A stretch of 64,000 nucleotides of DNA from Mycolicibacterium aubagnense (GTDB taxonomy: Bacteria; Actinomycetota; Actinomycetes; Mycobacteriales; Mycobacteriaceae): NCBI RefSeq assembly GCF_010730955.1, contig NZ_AP022578.1, forward strand, positions 202,448-266,447, read 5' to 3'. Below are positions 26,631-35,650 of the stretch, one piece after another; position 1 is the stretch's first letter, and every line of letters starts with the position of its first letter. Under the pieces are notes generated by a model. The model was given only the letters and a program-made list of their open reading frames with translations, had not been told where the DNA came from and did not search any database. A program made the translations under genes and the position numbers.

Positions 26631-26678
26631 ACTGAAGCAGCGGATATAGTTGGACATCGAAGCGCACGTGAGGAAGTA

Positions 26679-28196
26679 ATGGGTTCTGAGTCTGGGCAGC
26701 ACTACGAAATTGTCATAGTCGGAGCCGGGTTTTCTGGGATTGGTACAGCGATCAGCCTGTTGAAGGCCGGATTTATGGACTTTCTTATAGTCGATGACGC
26801 CGATGGCGTCGGCGGTACATGGCACTGGAATACGTATCCGGGAATAGCGGTCGATATTCCGTCCTATAGTTACCAGTTCTCTTATGAGATGCGAACATCC
26901 TGGTCACGAACTTATGCTCACGGGAATGAGTTGAAGGCTTATGCAGAGCGGTGTGTAGAGAAATACGGACTCCAAAATTACATCCGGTTCAACACGACCG
27001 TGGACCAAGCCTGCTTCGACGAAGGCGCCGCACTATGGCGGCTGAGCTGCTCCTCTGGCCAGAATCTGACCGCGCGTTTCGTGATAAATTGCTCTGGCGT
27101 CCTCAGTCGGCCGAAATGGCCTGATATTCCAGGAGTGCGCGACTTCGCCGGCGTGACGCTGCATACGGCCAGATGGGACCATACGAAAGATCTCACCGGT
27201 AAGCGGGTGGCGGTGATCGGGACTGGGGCATCTGCGGTGCAGCTGATTCCCGAAGTCGCGAAGATCGCATCAAGTCTGACGGTCTTCCAGCGAACGCCGA
27301 TTTACTGCTTGCCGAAGCCGGATTTCTGCATACCGAGCTGGGCCGCGACAGTGATGCGGTTGGTGCCAGGGGCACAACTGATGACGCGCACTGCGAGTCA
27401 GGCGTTCGTCGAGTTCACATTTCCAATCGCAGCTCATTTTCACTCGTTGATCCCTGTGTCGGACCTCATGGAAGAGGCGGCGAAACGCTATATGCGTCGG
27501 GCGGTCGACGATCCGGTGACTCGAGACCACCTCATTCCTCGCTATTCGTTGGGTTGTAAGCGACCGAGTTTCCACAATTCCTATCTCGCAACGTACAACC
27601 GTCGCAATGTTTCGCTCGAGACCAGCGGCATCACCCATGTCGACCATGCCTCGGTTCACACGGAAGATGGCAAGAATTATCCGATCGATGTCATGGTCTT
27701 GGCCACCGGGTTCAAAGTGATGGAGTCGGGCAATATGCCGACTTATGTGCTGAAGGGACGCGGCGGAGTGGAGCAGTCTGCCTGGTGGGATGAGCACCGC
27801 CTCCAAGCCTTCGAGGGTGTGAGCGTCCCAGGTTTCCCGAATCACTTCAATATCTTCGGTCCCTATGGTTACAACGGCTCCTCGTACTTCACACTCATCG
27901 AGGCGCAAAGTCGGCATATCGTCCGCTGTCTTCGTCGTGCGCGCACGCTGAAGGCTGATTACGTAGAGGTCAGACAGCAGGCGAACGACCGCTACTTCGC
28001 TGACATGGTTAGCCGCCGACATCGACAGGTTTTCTGGCAGCCGAGCTGTTCCAATGCCAACAGTTACTATTTCGACAAACACGGCGATGTTCCGTTACGT
28101 CCGTCAACGACCCTGGAGACTTACTGGCGTAGCCGCACCTTCCGGCTCTCCGATTACCGATTTGAACGTCGCGCAAAATCCGTGGGTGCACGGTGA
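26679..28196 (+). CDS. Flavin monooxygenase, Baeyer-Villiger type (BVMO 2)
   Basis: 505 residues. The FAD loop is VGAGFSGIGTAIS, the GGTWHWNTYPGIAVDIPS block follows, the BVMO fingerprint is complete (FAGVTLHTARWDHT), and the NADPH loop is VIGTGASAVQLIPEV. It differs from BVMO 1 and 3 in the middle (YSLGCKRPSFHNSYL instead of a GCKR-DYYP block), so it probably takes another substrate. Local base composition is slightly more AT-rich than its neighbours. Its stop overlaps the GTG start of the esterase, so ketone oxidation and ester hydrolysis are translationally coupled. Confidence 0.92.
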   Translation: MGSESGQHYEIVIVGAGFSGIGTAISLLKAGFMDFLIVDDADGVGGTWHWNTYPGIAVDIPSYSYQFSYEMRTSWSRTYAHGNELKAYAERCVEKYGLQNYIRFNTTVDQACFDEGAALWRLSCSSGQNLTARFVINCSGVLSRPKWPDIPGVRDFAGVTLHTARWDHTKDLTGKRVAVIGTGASAVQLIPEVAKIASSLTVFQRTPIYCLPKPDFCIPSWAATVMRLVPGAQLMTRTASQAFVEFTFPIAAHFHSLIPVSDLMEEAAKRYMRRAVDDPVTRDHLIPRYSLGCKRPSFHNSYLATYNRRNVSLETSGITHVDHASVHTEDGKNYPIDVMVLATGFKVMESGNMPTYVLKGRGGVEQSAWWDEHRLQAFEGVSVPGFPNHFNIFGPYGYNGSSYFTLIEAQSRHIVRCLRRARTLKADYVEVRQQANDRYFADMVSRRHRQVFWQPSCSNANSYYFDKHGDVPLRPSTTLETYWRSRTFRLSDYRFERRAKSVGAR

Positions 28197-29158
28197 CCGA
28201 CACTGATGCGACGGACCGGCACCCCAGTCTTGCAAGTCATTTCGTGGCAATGACTTCGAGAAACACACTGCGTCCGCTGTCGCAACTCATCCCGTCGAAC
28301 GCCCACGGCCTCGCGGTGATGGATCGCGTACTCCGGATGGCGCTCGTGGGATCGCGGCCCCGCCGAAGCGTGGCGGTTCGCACAATAGATACCGAGTTCG
28401 CCGGGAATCAGATACGCGGGGATTGGATCACTTCTCCTGCAGTCGATCCACACGCCGTTCCGTTGCTCTACATTCATGGCGGCGCCTACTCCATGTGCTC
28501 ACCGGCTACCCACCGCGGTCTGCTCGGTGAACTTGCCTCCGCGAGCGGTCGGCCCATCTTTGCAGTGAGGTACCGGCTAGCCCCACGCTATCCCTTTCCC
28601 GCTGCCGCCGACGATGCACTGAACGCATACCGCTGGCTCGTCACAGGGCGGCCATCGGGCTCCGGCGACCGCGGTGTTGCGGTGGCCGGGGACTCGGCGG
28701 GCGGCCAGCTCACGATGGCCACCGCCCTTGGCGCACGTAGTGACGGACTGCCGCTGCCGGATTCGATGCTTCTCATGTCTCCGGTCCTGGATCTGACATG
28801 TGAACTCGCGAGGGCACGCGAACTTCGCCGACGTGATCCTTTCGCCTCTGCTCGGTCCGCGGCCCGCGCTCTTGATCTGTACGTGGCTGGTGCAGATCAC
28901 CGCAATGAGCGACTCAGCGTGCTCGACGCAGACCTCAGGTCCATGCCACCGATCCTGATTCAGGTAGGCGGAAGAGAAATGTTGATCGATGACTCGAGGC
29001 ATCTTGCCGACCGCCTCCGATCGGCCGGATCAAGCGTTGAGATACAGGTGTACCGGGGACAGATCCACGTGTTCCAAGCCATGTTCCGAATCCTGCCCGA
29101 GGCTCGTGAGGCGATCCACCGCGCTGGAAACTTCCTGAAAGCTTCTGGCCACCGGTGA
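28193..29158 (+). CDS. Alpha/beta hydrolase, hormone-sensitive-lipase type esterase
   Basis: 321 residues. The oxyanion motif is IHGGAYSM, the nucleophile elbow GDSAGGQL, the acid Asp is expected near LIDDS, and the His in RGQIHVFQ. This is the LipN/LipR-like group. Placed between BVMO genes and coupled to BVMO 2 by a GTGA overlap, it most likely hydrolyses the ester or lactone formed by them, as LipR does in the mymA operon layout. Confidence 0.9.
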   Translation: MTDTDATDRHPSLASHFVAMTSRNTLRPLSQLIPSNAHGLAVMDRVLRMALVGSRPRRSVAVRTIDTEFAGNQIRGDWITSPAVDPHAVPLLYIHGGAYSMCSPATHRGLLGELASASGRPIFAVRYRLAPRYPFPAAADDALNAYRWLVTGRPSGSGDRGVAVAGDSAGGQLTMATALGARSDGLPLPDSMLLMSPVLDLTCELARARELRRRDPFASARSAARALDLYVAGADHRNERLSVLDADLRSMPPILIQVGGREMLIDDSRHLADRLRSAGSSVEIQVYRGQIHVFQAMFRILPEAREAIHRAGNFLKASGHR

Positions 29159-29171
29159 AAGCGTTGGGACC

Positions 29172-30731
29172 GTGGATGCTCCACTGCCACCGCGCCATCA
29201 ACTGCTTCTTAGCTGTCTCATGACAGGCGGCTTTGCGAGGGATCCTCGAGGACACGATCCGTCGATAGTGATCATCGGGGCCGGCGTCGCGGGTATCGCC
29301 ATGGCCCATCAGCTGAAGAGGTTCGGATTCACCAACTTCACCATGGTGGAAAAGGCTGCAGACATCGGCGGTGTCTGGCGCGACAACACCTATCCAGGAG
29401 CGGCTTGCGACGTGCCGTCAGCGTTGTACTCACTGTCGGAGATGCCCATCACTCGTTGGTCGAGACGGTATGCAGAACAGCCCGAGATACTCCAATATCT
29501 TCGCCGGCTCGTCCTGGCCGGCGGACTTGACCTGCAGCTGCGCACGCGGACCGAAGTCGTCGAGATGACCTTCGATGAACAGGCCGGCCGTTGGCGTTTG
29601 GTGACCGAATCCAGCGAGACGATCTGGTGCGATGTCGTGATTTCGGCCGTGGGGCAGCTCTCGCGACCTCATACGCCGAATATTGCCGGCGAAGACACCT
29701 TCGGGGGGCCGCGCTTTCATTCGGCGCGCTGGGACCATTCGGTATCACTGCGCGGCAAGGAAGTAGCCGTCATCGGGACAGGCGCAAGCGCGATACAGTT
29801 CGTACCACGGATCGCACACGAGGCACAGCGCGTAACGCTGTATCAGCGCACGGCACCGTGGATTTTGCCGAAGTGGGACAGCAAGTACGGACGTACTCAC
29901 CACCAGCTCAGTACGGTCCTGCCGCTGTGGCTGCGCCTTGAGCGTTTCGCGGTATGGCTGATTTTTGAAGTGCTCGCAGTGACGTTGGTCGACGCGAAGC
30001 CCTTGTCACGCATCCTCGGCGCGATCGCCCGCTACCACCTCCGTCGGCAGGTTGCCGATCCATTGCTGCGCCGGCAACTCACGCCATCAGATGCGCCAGG
30101 GTGCAAGCGGGTGTTGTTCTCGAATGATTACTACCCCGCGATTGCCAACGGTGAAGTCTCGTTGGTGACCAACGCGGTTGCGAAGCTTTGCGACAAGGGA
30201 GTCGTGACCGACGATGGCGTTCTCCACCGCGCGGACGTCGTCATTTACGGAACAGGTTTCCGCGCTACCGACTTCCTCGCCCCGATGCGTGTTCGCGGCT
30301 GCGGCGGAGTGACTCTGGACGAGGTGTGGGGGACGCAGGCGCACGCATACCTGGGCATTACAGTCCCGATGTTCCCGAATCTCTTTCTCCTCTATGGCCC
30401 GAACACGAACGTCGGTTCCGGGTCCATCATTTACATGATCGAGTCTCAGGTCCGTCATATCAGCGCCCTCATCAAGATTTTGGCGAGTGATCCGGGGCGT
30501 ACGGTCGACGTCAGGCCAGACATCGAGCAAAGCTACAACACCCGATTGGGCCGGCGGCTGCGAAGGTCGGTGTGGGCGCTTTGCGCGAGCTGGTACACGA
30601 CCTCGAGTGGCGCGATCCCGACGAACTGGCCTGGGCCGACATTTGCCTACCGGATCCTTACCCGCAAACCACGCAGTCGCGATTATCTATTCAGGCACGT
30701 TGAACGCCTTTCAGTTAGACGGCCCGAGTGA
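29172..30731 (+). CDS. Flavin monooxygenase, Baeyer-Villiger type (BVMO 3)
   Basis: 519 residues from GTG 29172, or 503 from ATG 29220; both are possible and neither has a strong ribosome site. The FAD loop is IIGAGVAGIAMAHQL, then GGVWRDNTYPGAACDVPSAL; the fingerprint is complete (FGGPRFHSARWDHS); the NADPH loop is VIGTGASAIQFVPRI. It is closer to BVMO 1 than to BVMO 2 (shared GCKR-L-NDYYPA and RRQLTP blocks). It ends the run before an AT-rich promoter region. Confidence 0.9.
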   Translation: MDAPLPPRHQLLLSCLMTGGFARDPRGHDPSIVIIGAGVAGIAMAHQLKRFGFTNFTMVEKAADIGGVWRDNTYPGAACDVPSALYSLSEMPITRWSRRYAEQPEILQYLRRLVLAGGLDLQLRTRTEVVEMTFDEQAGRWRLVTESSETIWCDVVISAVGQLSRPHTPNIAGEDTFGGPRFHSARWDHSVSLRGKEVAVIGTGASAIQFVPRIAHEAQRVTLYQRTAPWILPKWDSKYGRTHHQLSTVLPLWLRLERFAVWLIFEVLAVTLVDAKPLSRILGAIARYHLRRQVADPLLRRQLTPSDAPGCKRVLFSNDYYPAIANGEVSLVTNAVAKLCDKGVVTDDGVLHRADVVIYGTGFRATDFLAPMRVRGCGGVTLDEVWGTQAHAYLGITVPMFPNLFLLYGPNTNVGSGSIIYMIESQVRHISALIKILASDPGRTVDVRPDIEQSYNTRLGRRLRRSVWALCASWYTTSSGAIPTNWPGPTFAYRILTRKPRSRDYLFRHVERLSVRRPE

Positions 30732-30786
30732 GAACGGCGCGAGGCTGCGCAGATGATCCAGGTCGCAGGCGTGTCTAACATTTTAT

Positions 30787-30835
30787 TGTTCACTGTTCAA
30801 ATATTGACATTCAGCACATCTATGTAAACTATTAT
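30787..30835 (+). promoter_or_regulatory. AT-rich promoter region upstream of the second P450
   Basis: TTGACA at 30804-30809 is followed by several -10-like hexamers: TAAACT at 30825 (15-bp spacer) and TATTAT at 30830 (20-bp spacer). Directly upstream is a TGTTCA-C-TGTTCA direct repeat (30787-30799), a possible operator. The stretch is markedly AT-rich for this window and starts a new transcript at 30871. Confidence 0.55.
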
Positions 30836-30870
30836 CAGATACCCGTGCAGCAGAGCGCCCAGGAGGCATC

Positions 30871-32328
30871 GTGGCTAATCAGCTTCTCGCACTCACGCGT
30901 CACCCCAAGGAGCGGTTGACGTCTGTCCTGTTGGCGCCCGCCCCCCGCGTCGTCGATGACAAATGGCGACAGTGGAGTCGGGACTGGAGAGTCCGGGAAC
31001 TTGCGCCGGCCCCCGCCGGATCTGGGCTGAGAGCCGTCCTAGGGGACGCTGGACTCCCGTTGCTGGGGCACACTGTCGACTACATCCGATTTGGTTCAGA
31101 ATTCAGTCGGGAGCGTTACGAACGTTTGGGCTCGGTCTCGTGGATGGGCGCATTCGGTACCAAAATGGTGGTCATCGCCGGTCCAGACGCAACGCGTGAG
31201 GCGTTCACAAGCGAAGCCAAGGCCTTTTCTCAAGATGGCTGGTCCTTCCTGATCGATGCTTTCTTCCATCGCGGTTTGATGCTCATGAGCTTCGACGAAC
31301 ATTTGATGCACCGGCGCATCATGCAGGAGGCGTTCACGCGTCCTCGCCTGACCGGATATGTCGGGCAGGTAGCCCCGAGCGTTCGCGCAGCCGTGCCCGC
31401 ATGGCCGACCGGTCCGTCGGTCCGGATCTACCCGTTGTTAAAGAATCTCACCCTCGACATTGCCACGGATGTCTTCATGGGTGGCCGCGGCAAGGACGAG
31501 AGCGCTGCTGTCAACGAGGCGTTCGTCTCCACTGTTCGCGCGGCAAGTTCCTTCGTGCGAGTTCCACTCCCGGGCACCAGGTTCCGCGCCGGCGTGCATG
31601 GGCGCCGCGTGTTGGAGGACTACTTCTCCCGACACCTGCCGGCCGCGCGTGCAGGCGAGACCGACGATCTATTCGCCGCCCTCTGCCAGGCGACCACAGA
31701 AGACGGTGAACGGTTCTCCGACGAGGATGTGATCAACCACATGATCTTTCTCATGATGGCCGCCCATGACACCTCCACGATCACCACCACTGCTGTCACC
31801 TACTTCCTCGCTAAACATCCTGAGTGGCAGGAGAAGGCAGCGGCGGAGGCGCAGTCCTTCGGTCACGATTCGCCAGATATCGACGAACTGGAGCAGATGA
31901 CGGTCCTCGATCTGATCCTCAAAGAAGCTCTGCGTCTGCTGGCGCCCGTTCCGCTGGTGATGCGCAAGACCGTCCGCGATGTCGCCATCGACGGCTATCA
32001 CATCCCCCCAGAAACCTTGTGCGCAATCACACCCGCCGTAAATCACTTCGACCGCAGAATATGGAGCGACCCGGACCGTTTCGATCCGTCTCGCTTCGAC
32101 GAGCCCCGGCGCGAGGACCAACAGCACCGATTCGCCTGGGTGCCGTTCGGCGGCGGAGCGCACAAATGCATTGGGATGCAGTTCGGCACACTCGAGGTGA
32201 AAGCAATCCTGCACCAGATGTTGCGTACCTACACTTGGACGGTCCCAAACAACTATCACGTGCGTTGGGACAACACCTCGCTGCCCATTCCCGTGGACGG
32301 ACTGCCTGTGACGTTGCGGCACCGATGA
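30871..32328 (+). CDS. Cytochrome P450 (CYP136/CYP51-clan-like)
   Basis: 485 residues, longer than the other two P450s. The I-helix is MMAAHDTSTITTT (Asp about 300), ExxR is in KEALRLLAPVPLVMR, and the haem loop FGGGAHKCIGMQFGT puts Cys at about 433. The haem-loop wording and proline-rich start (LAPAPAGSGLRAVLGDAGLP) resemble the CYP136 type, but the exact family is uncertain. The GTG start has an AGGAGG site. Its stop overlaps the next start (ATGA), tying it to the transglutaminase-like protein. It probably borrows the ferredoxin system of the CYP153 operon. Confidence 0.92.
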   Translation: MANQLLALTRHPKERLTSVLLAPAPRVVDDKWRQWSRDWRVRELAPAPAGSGLRAVLGDAGLPLLGHTVDYIRFGSEFSRERYERLGSVSWMGAFGTKMVVIAGPDATREAFTSEAKAFSQDGWSFLIDAFFHRGLMLMSFDEHLMHRRIMQEAFTRPRLTGYVGQVAPSVRAAVPAWPTGPSVRIYPLLKNLTLDIATDVFMGGRGKDESAAVNEAFVSTVRAASSFVRVPLPGTRFRAGVHGRRVLEDYFSRHLPAARAGETDDLFAALCQATTEDGERFSDEDVINHMIFLMMAAHDTSTITTTAVTYFLAKHPEWQEKAAAEAQSFGHDSPDIDELEQMTVLDLILKEALRLLAPVPLVMRKTVRDVAIDGYHIPPETLCAITPAVNHFDRRIWSDPDRFDPSRFDEPRREDQQHRFAWVPFGGGAHKCIGMQFGTLEVKAILHQMLRTYTWTVPNNYHVRWDNTSLPIPVDGLPVTLRHR

Positions 32329-32978
32329 GCGGTGAGAACTCGCCTTACCTGGAGCCCACGGAGTTCCTCGATTGGCAACATGAATCGGTACGCGACTTCG
32401 TTGCAGCGGCGACCCGCGGCGCGGTCGACGACACCACGAAGGCCATAGCCATCTTCACTGCTGTCCGCGACTCGATTTGGTATGACCCCTACACCGTGAC
32501 CGATGACCCGCATGCGTATCGCGCCAGCACCATCGCAACTGCAGACCGCGCGTACTGCGTCCCGAAGGCGGTGCTCTTGACGGCGGCCTGCCGAGCAGCA
32601 GGCATCCCGGCGCGGCTGGGGTTCGCCGATGTCCGAAACCACCTTCAGACCGAGACATTGCGTGAGCGGATGGGCGGTACCGACGTCTTTGTCTACCACG
32701 GATACAGCCTCATGCATCTCGGCGGTGTCTGGGTCAAGGCAACTCCGGCGTTCAATCGCGAGCTATGCGCACGGTTCGGCGTCCCGCCAATTGATTTCGA
32801 CGGACGCACAGACGCCCTGCTACACGGGTTCGCCGCTGACGGCACACAACACATGGAATATCTGAGGGATCGAGGCGCCTTCGACGATCTACCGCTGGCA
32901 GAGATCCTGCAAGCGCTCAGAACCCACTACGGGCCGCTCATAGGCGATGCGAGTCGCCATCCAGACCTGTTCGCCTGA
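32325..32978 (+). CDS. Transglutaminase-like cysteine protein (copy B, intact)
   Basis: 217 residues. The catalytic Cys is in RAYCVPKAVLLTAACRAAGI, the His in FVYHGYSLMHLGG, and a following WVKATPAFN supplies the third residue; this is the transglutaminase/papain-like core. The family includes amidases, proteases and acyl transferases, and the substrate is unknown. It is translationally coupled to the P450 upstream. A decayed homologue at 19650 is coupled to a BtrH_N gene, so this is the surviving copy. Confidence 0.85.
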   Translation: MSGENSPYLEPTEFLDWQHESVRDFVAAATRGAVDDTTKAIAIFTAVRDSIWYDPYTVTDDPHAYRASTIATADRAYCVPKAVLLTAACRAAGIPARLGFADVRNHLQTETLRERMGGTDVFVYHGYSLMHLGGVWVKATPAFNRELCARFGVPPIDFDGRTDALLHGFAADGTQHMEYLRDRGAFDDLPLAEILQALRTHYGPLIGDASRHPDLFA

Positions 32979-32992
32979 AGGGCCGATGCGTA

Positions 32993-34312
32993 ATGCACAG
33001 CACGATGCAAGACGTCCAGCTCACAATCTCGGCAATTGTCCGCCATGCCGCCTCCATTCACGGAAACAGCGAGGTGATCGCCCCCGACGGAACTGGATAC
33101 CGAAGTATGTCCTACCGTAGCGACCTCGCTCCGCTGCAGGGATGCGGGAAGACGGTGTTGCGTTACGAGGAGATCCTGGCGCAGCAACCGGAGACTTTCG
33201 ATTGGCCCGAGATCGATGGGCGTTCCGCCGCGGCCATGTGCTACACCAGCGGGACTACTGGAAATCCCAAAGGTGTTGTCTACAGCCACTGTTCGACCTA
33301 CCTACATGCACTGACCGCCTGCACGTCGAACGCCCTGGCAGTGAGCGAGTCCGACCGTATCCTGGCCATTGTCCCGATGTTTCACGCCAATGGGTGGGGA
33401 CTGATCTACGCGGCGTTGATGTCTGGTGCGGACTTGGTATTACCCGATCGCCATCTGCAAGCCGCGCCGCTGGTGTCGATCATCGAAGAGACTCAGCCGA
33501 CTATCGCCGGTGCAGTGCCGACGATCTGGAACGATGTCGATCGATACCTGGAATCGAATCCCGCCCGGGACATCTCCTCACTTCGGCTGGTTGCCTGCGG
33601 GGGATCGGCAGTCCCCGTCTTGCTGATGGGGGCATTCGAAGACAACGTGCCTATCGTGCAGGCATGGGGCATGACCGAAACCTCGCCGCTGGCTACCGTC
33701 GCACGCGCAGCGCACGGAGTAGGCGAGACCCGTGCGTGCGAGATGCGCGAAAGCCAGGGTCGGCCGATGTGCGGTGTCGAGATCCGGTTGCATGACGACC
33801 ACAAGAAGACCGTGCCGCGGGACGGTCGATCAGCGGGTGAAATACAGGCGCGAGGCCCGTGGATCACCGGCGCCTACTTCGGCGACGATGATCCGGACAA
33901 GTTCGACGGAGGGTGGCTGCGCACCGGCGACGTCGGCCGGATCGACCCGGACGGGTATCTCACGCTGACCGATCGTGCGAAGGACGTCATCAAGTCAGGT
34001 GGAGAATGGATCTCCTCAGTCGAGCTGGAAAACACGCTGACTGGTCACCCGGCGATCTACGAAGCTGCGGTGGTGGCAGTTCCCGACGACAAATGGCAGG
34101 AAAGACCGCTCGCCCTGGTCGTGGTTCACCGTGGAGCCGAGGTCGACATCGACCGACTGCGCGCGTTTCTGTTGGACAAGGTCGCCAAATGGTGGATCCC
34201 GGAGCGGTGGAGTTTCGTGTCTGAGATTCCCCGAACAAGCGTCGGAAAATACTACAAGAAGGCCATACGCGCGCGTCACTGCGCCGGCGAGTATCAGATC
34301 GAAACGTCCTAA
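32993..34312 (+). CDS. fadD: Acyl-CoA synthetase paralogue with internal deletion (copy B)
   Basis: 439 residues, clearly related to the FadD at 15494 (shared STMQDV start, [45 protein letters not shown]). After MSYR, about 102 residues are missing in frame compared with copy A, so the sequence jumps to DLAPLQGCGK. The lost part is most of the first N-terminal subdomain, needed for folding and substrate entry. The ATP-binding and C-terminal motifs are intact. It is probably inactive or altered, although the frame is maintained and the ATG 14 bp after the upstream stop is good. Confidence 0.9.
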   Translation: MHSTMQDVQLTISAIVRHAASIHGNSEVIAPDGTGYRSMSYRSDLAPLQGCGKTVLRYEEILAQQPETFDWPEIDGRSAAAMCYTSGTTGNPKGVVYSHCSTYLHALTACTSNALAVSESDRILAIVPMFHANGWGLIYAALMSGADLVLPDRHLQAAPLVSIIEETQPTIAGAVPTIWNDVDRYLESNPARDISSLRLVACGGSAVPVLLMGAFEDNVPIVQAWGMTETSPLATVARAAHGVGETRACEMRESQGRPMCGVEIRLHDDHKKTVPRDGRSAGEIQARGPWITGAYFGDDDPDKFDGGWLRTGDVGRIDPDGYLTLTDRAKDVIKSGGEWISSVELENTLTGHPAIYEAAVVAVPDDKWQERPLALVVVHRGAEVDIDRLRAFLLDKVAKWWIPERWSFVSEIPRTSVGKYYKKAIRARHCAGEYQIETS

Positions 34313-34354
34313 GAAATCAAACCCATTGATATCGAACAGCCGAGAGGGAATCCT

Positions 34355-35500
34355 GTGACAGCATCAATTTCTCCCTGGATGAGCGCCGAATTGATCGAGC
34401 TTCGTGACCTTGCCGCGAAGTTCTTCTCGACCGAATTGGCACCACATGCGCAACGTTTCGCAGACCAGCACCAAGTTGACCGAGAATTGTGGCACAAAGC
34501 CGGCGAACTAGGCCTGCTCTGCATGTCCATACCCGAAGAATACGGCGGGGGAGGCGGCACATTCGCGCACGAAGCCGTCGTACTCGAAGAGCAAGCCCGA
34601 GTCGGGGACAGCTCATGGGGCGCAGGGCTGCACAGCGGAATCGTCGCGCACTACATCCTCCAGTATGCGGCCGAAGAACTACGGAGGCAGTGGCTGCCCA
34701 AGATGGCCTCAGGCGAAATGATCGGTGCGATCGCCATGACGGAGCCAGGGACCGGTTCTGATCTGCAGAGTGTCAAGACCAAAGCAATTCTTGACGGTGA
34801 CGAGTACGTGATCACCGGCGCAAAGACCTTCATCACCAACGGTCAGCAAGCCGACCTGATCATCGTCGTCGCCAAGACAGATCCAAGTCAGGGCGCCGCC
34901 GGCATCTCGCTGATCGTCGCCGAAGCCGATCGACCCGGATTCCGGCGCGGCAAGGTCCTCGACAAAATCGGCCAACGCGGACAAGACACCTCCGAGTTGT
35001 TCTTCGACGACGTAAGAGTTCCCCGCTCGCACCTCCTGGGCGAGACCGAGGGTCACGGTTTCAGTCAGCTGATGACGCAGCTACCTCAAGAGCGGCTCAT
35101 CGTCGCGGTTGGGGCGGTCGCGGCGATGGAACTTGCCGTGGAGCAGACACTCAAATACACCCGTGAGCGGGAAGCGTTCGGACGGCCCGTCTTCGGCTTC
35201 CAGAACACGAAATTCATCTTGGCCGAAGCTGCAACCGAAACGCGCATTGCACGAGTATTTTTGGACTACTGCATCGACCTACACCTCGCGGGCCAACTCG
35301 ACGTCCAGACCGTCGCCATGGCGAAATGGTGGACCACTGAGCGAGCGATGAAGGTGCTCGATGACTGTTTGCAGCTTCACGGCGGATACGGGTACATGAC
35401 CGAGTACCCCATCTCGAGATTGTGGGTGGACCAGCGCGTGCAGAAAATCTACGCCGGCACAAATGAGGTGATGAAGGAAATCATCTCGCGTTCCCTATGA
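34355..35500 (+). CDS. fadE: Acyl-CoA dehydrogenase
   Basis: 381 residues, normal length. Family motifs are AIAMTEPGTGSDLQS (FAD/substrate), GAKTFITNG, KYTREREAFGRPV, LQLHGGYGYMTEYPI and the C-terminal YAGTNEVMKEII with the catalytic Glu at about 366. It introduces the first double bond of beta-oxidation, passing electrons to ETF. GTG 34355 follows GAGAGGG. It lies 42 bp after the FadD paralogue and before the BtrH_N fragment. Confidence 0.95.
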   Translation: MTASISPWMSAELIELRDLAAKFFSTELAPHAQRFADQHQVDRELWHKAGELGLLCMSIPEEYGGGGGTFAHEAVVLEEQARVGDSSWGAGLHSGIVAHYILQYAAEELRRQWLPKMASGEMIGAIAMTEPGTGSDLQSVKTKAILDGDEYVITGAKTFITNGQQADLIIVVAKTDPSQGAAGISLIVAEADRPGFRRGKVLDKIGQRGQDTSELFFDDVRVPRSHLLGETEGHGFSQLMTQLPQERLIVAVGAVAAMELAVEQTLKYTREREAFGRPVFGFQNTKFILAEAATETRIARVFLDYCIDLHLAGQLDVQTVAMAKWWTTERAMKVLDDCLQLHGGYGYMTEYPISRLWVDQRVQKIYAGTNEVMKEIISRSL

Positions 35501-35548
35501 CCCTGAACGATTTGCCACCTGCACATTACTCACCTGGGAGGAGGATTG

Positions 35549-35650
35549 ATGGCATCTACAGCGGTGCCATATCGCCACGAAATGAGTGGACACTGCGGAT
35601 CGGGTGCCCTTCGGGACTTGATACCAGATGCTCCTATCTTCAGGCAATGA
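35549..35650 (+). pseudogene. Truncated BtrH_N protein (copy B), cut by an IS110 remnant
   Basis: A 33-codon frame with an excellent GGAGGAGG site. It reads MASTAVPYRHEMSGHCGSGA followed by LRDL, matching the start of the gene at 18553 (GGHCGSGALRDL). After about residue 25 the similarity ends and the frame closes in sequence belonging to the IS110 remnant. It is the 5' stump of a second BtrH_N gene downstream of fadE. Confidence 0.8.

Noticed and set aside
32993..34312. Copy B FadD as a normal acyl-CoA synthetase
   Set aside because: Compared with copy A, about 102 N-terminal residues are missing in a single block, too much for normal length variation in this family.
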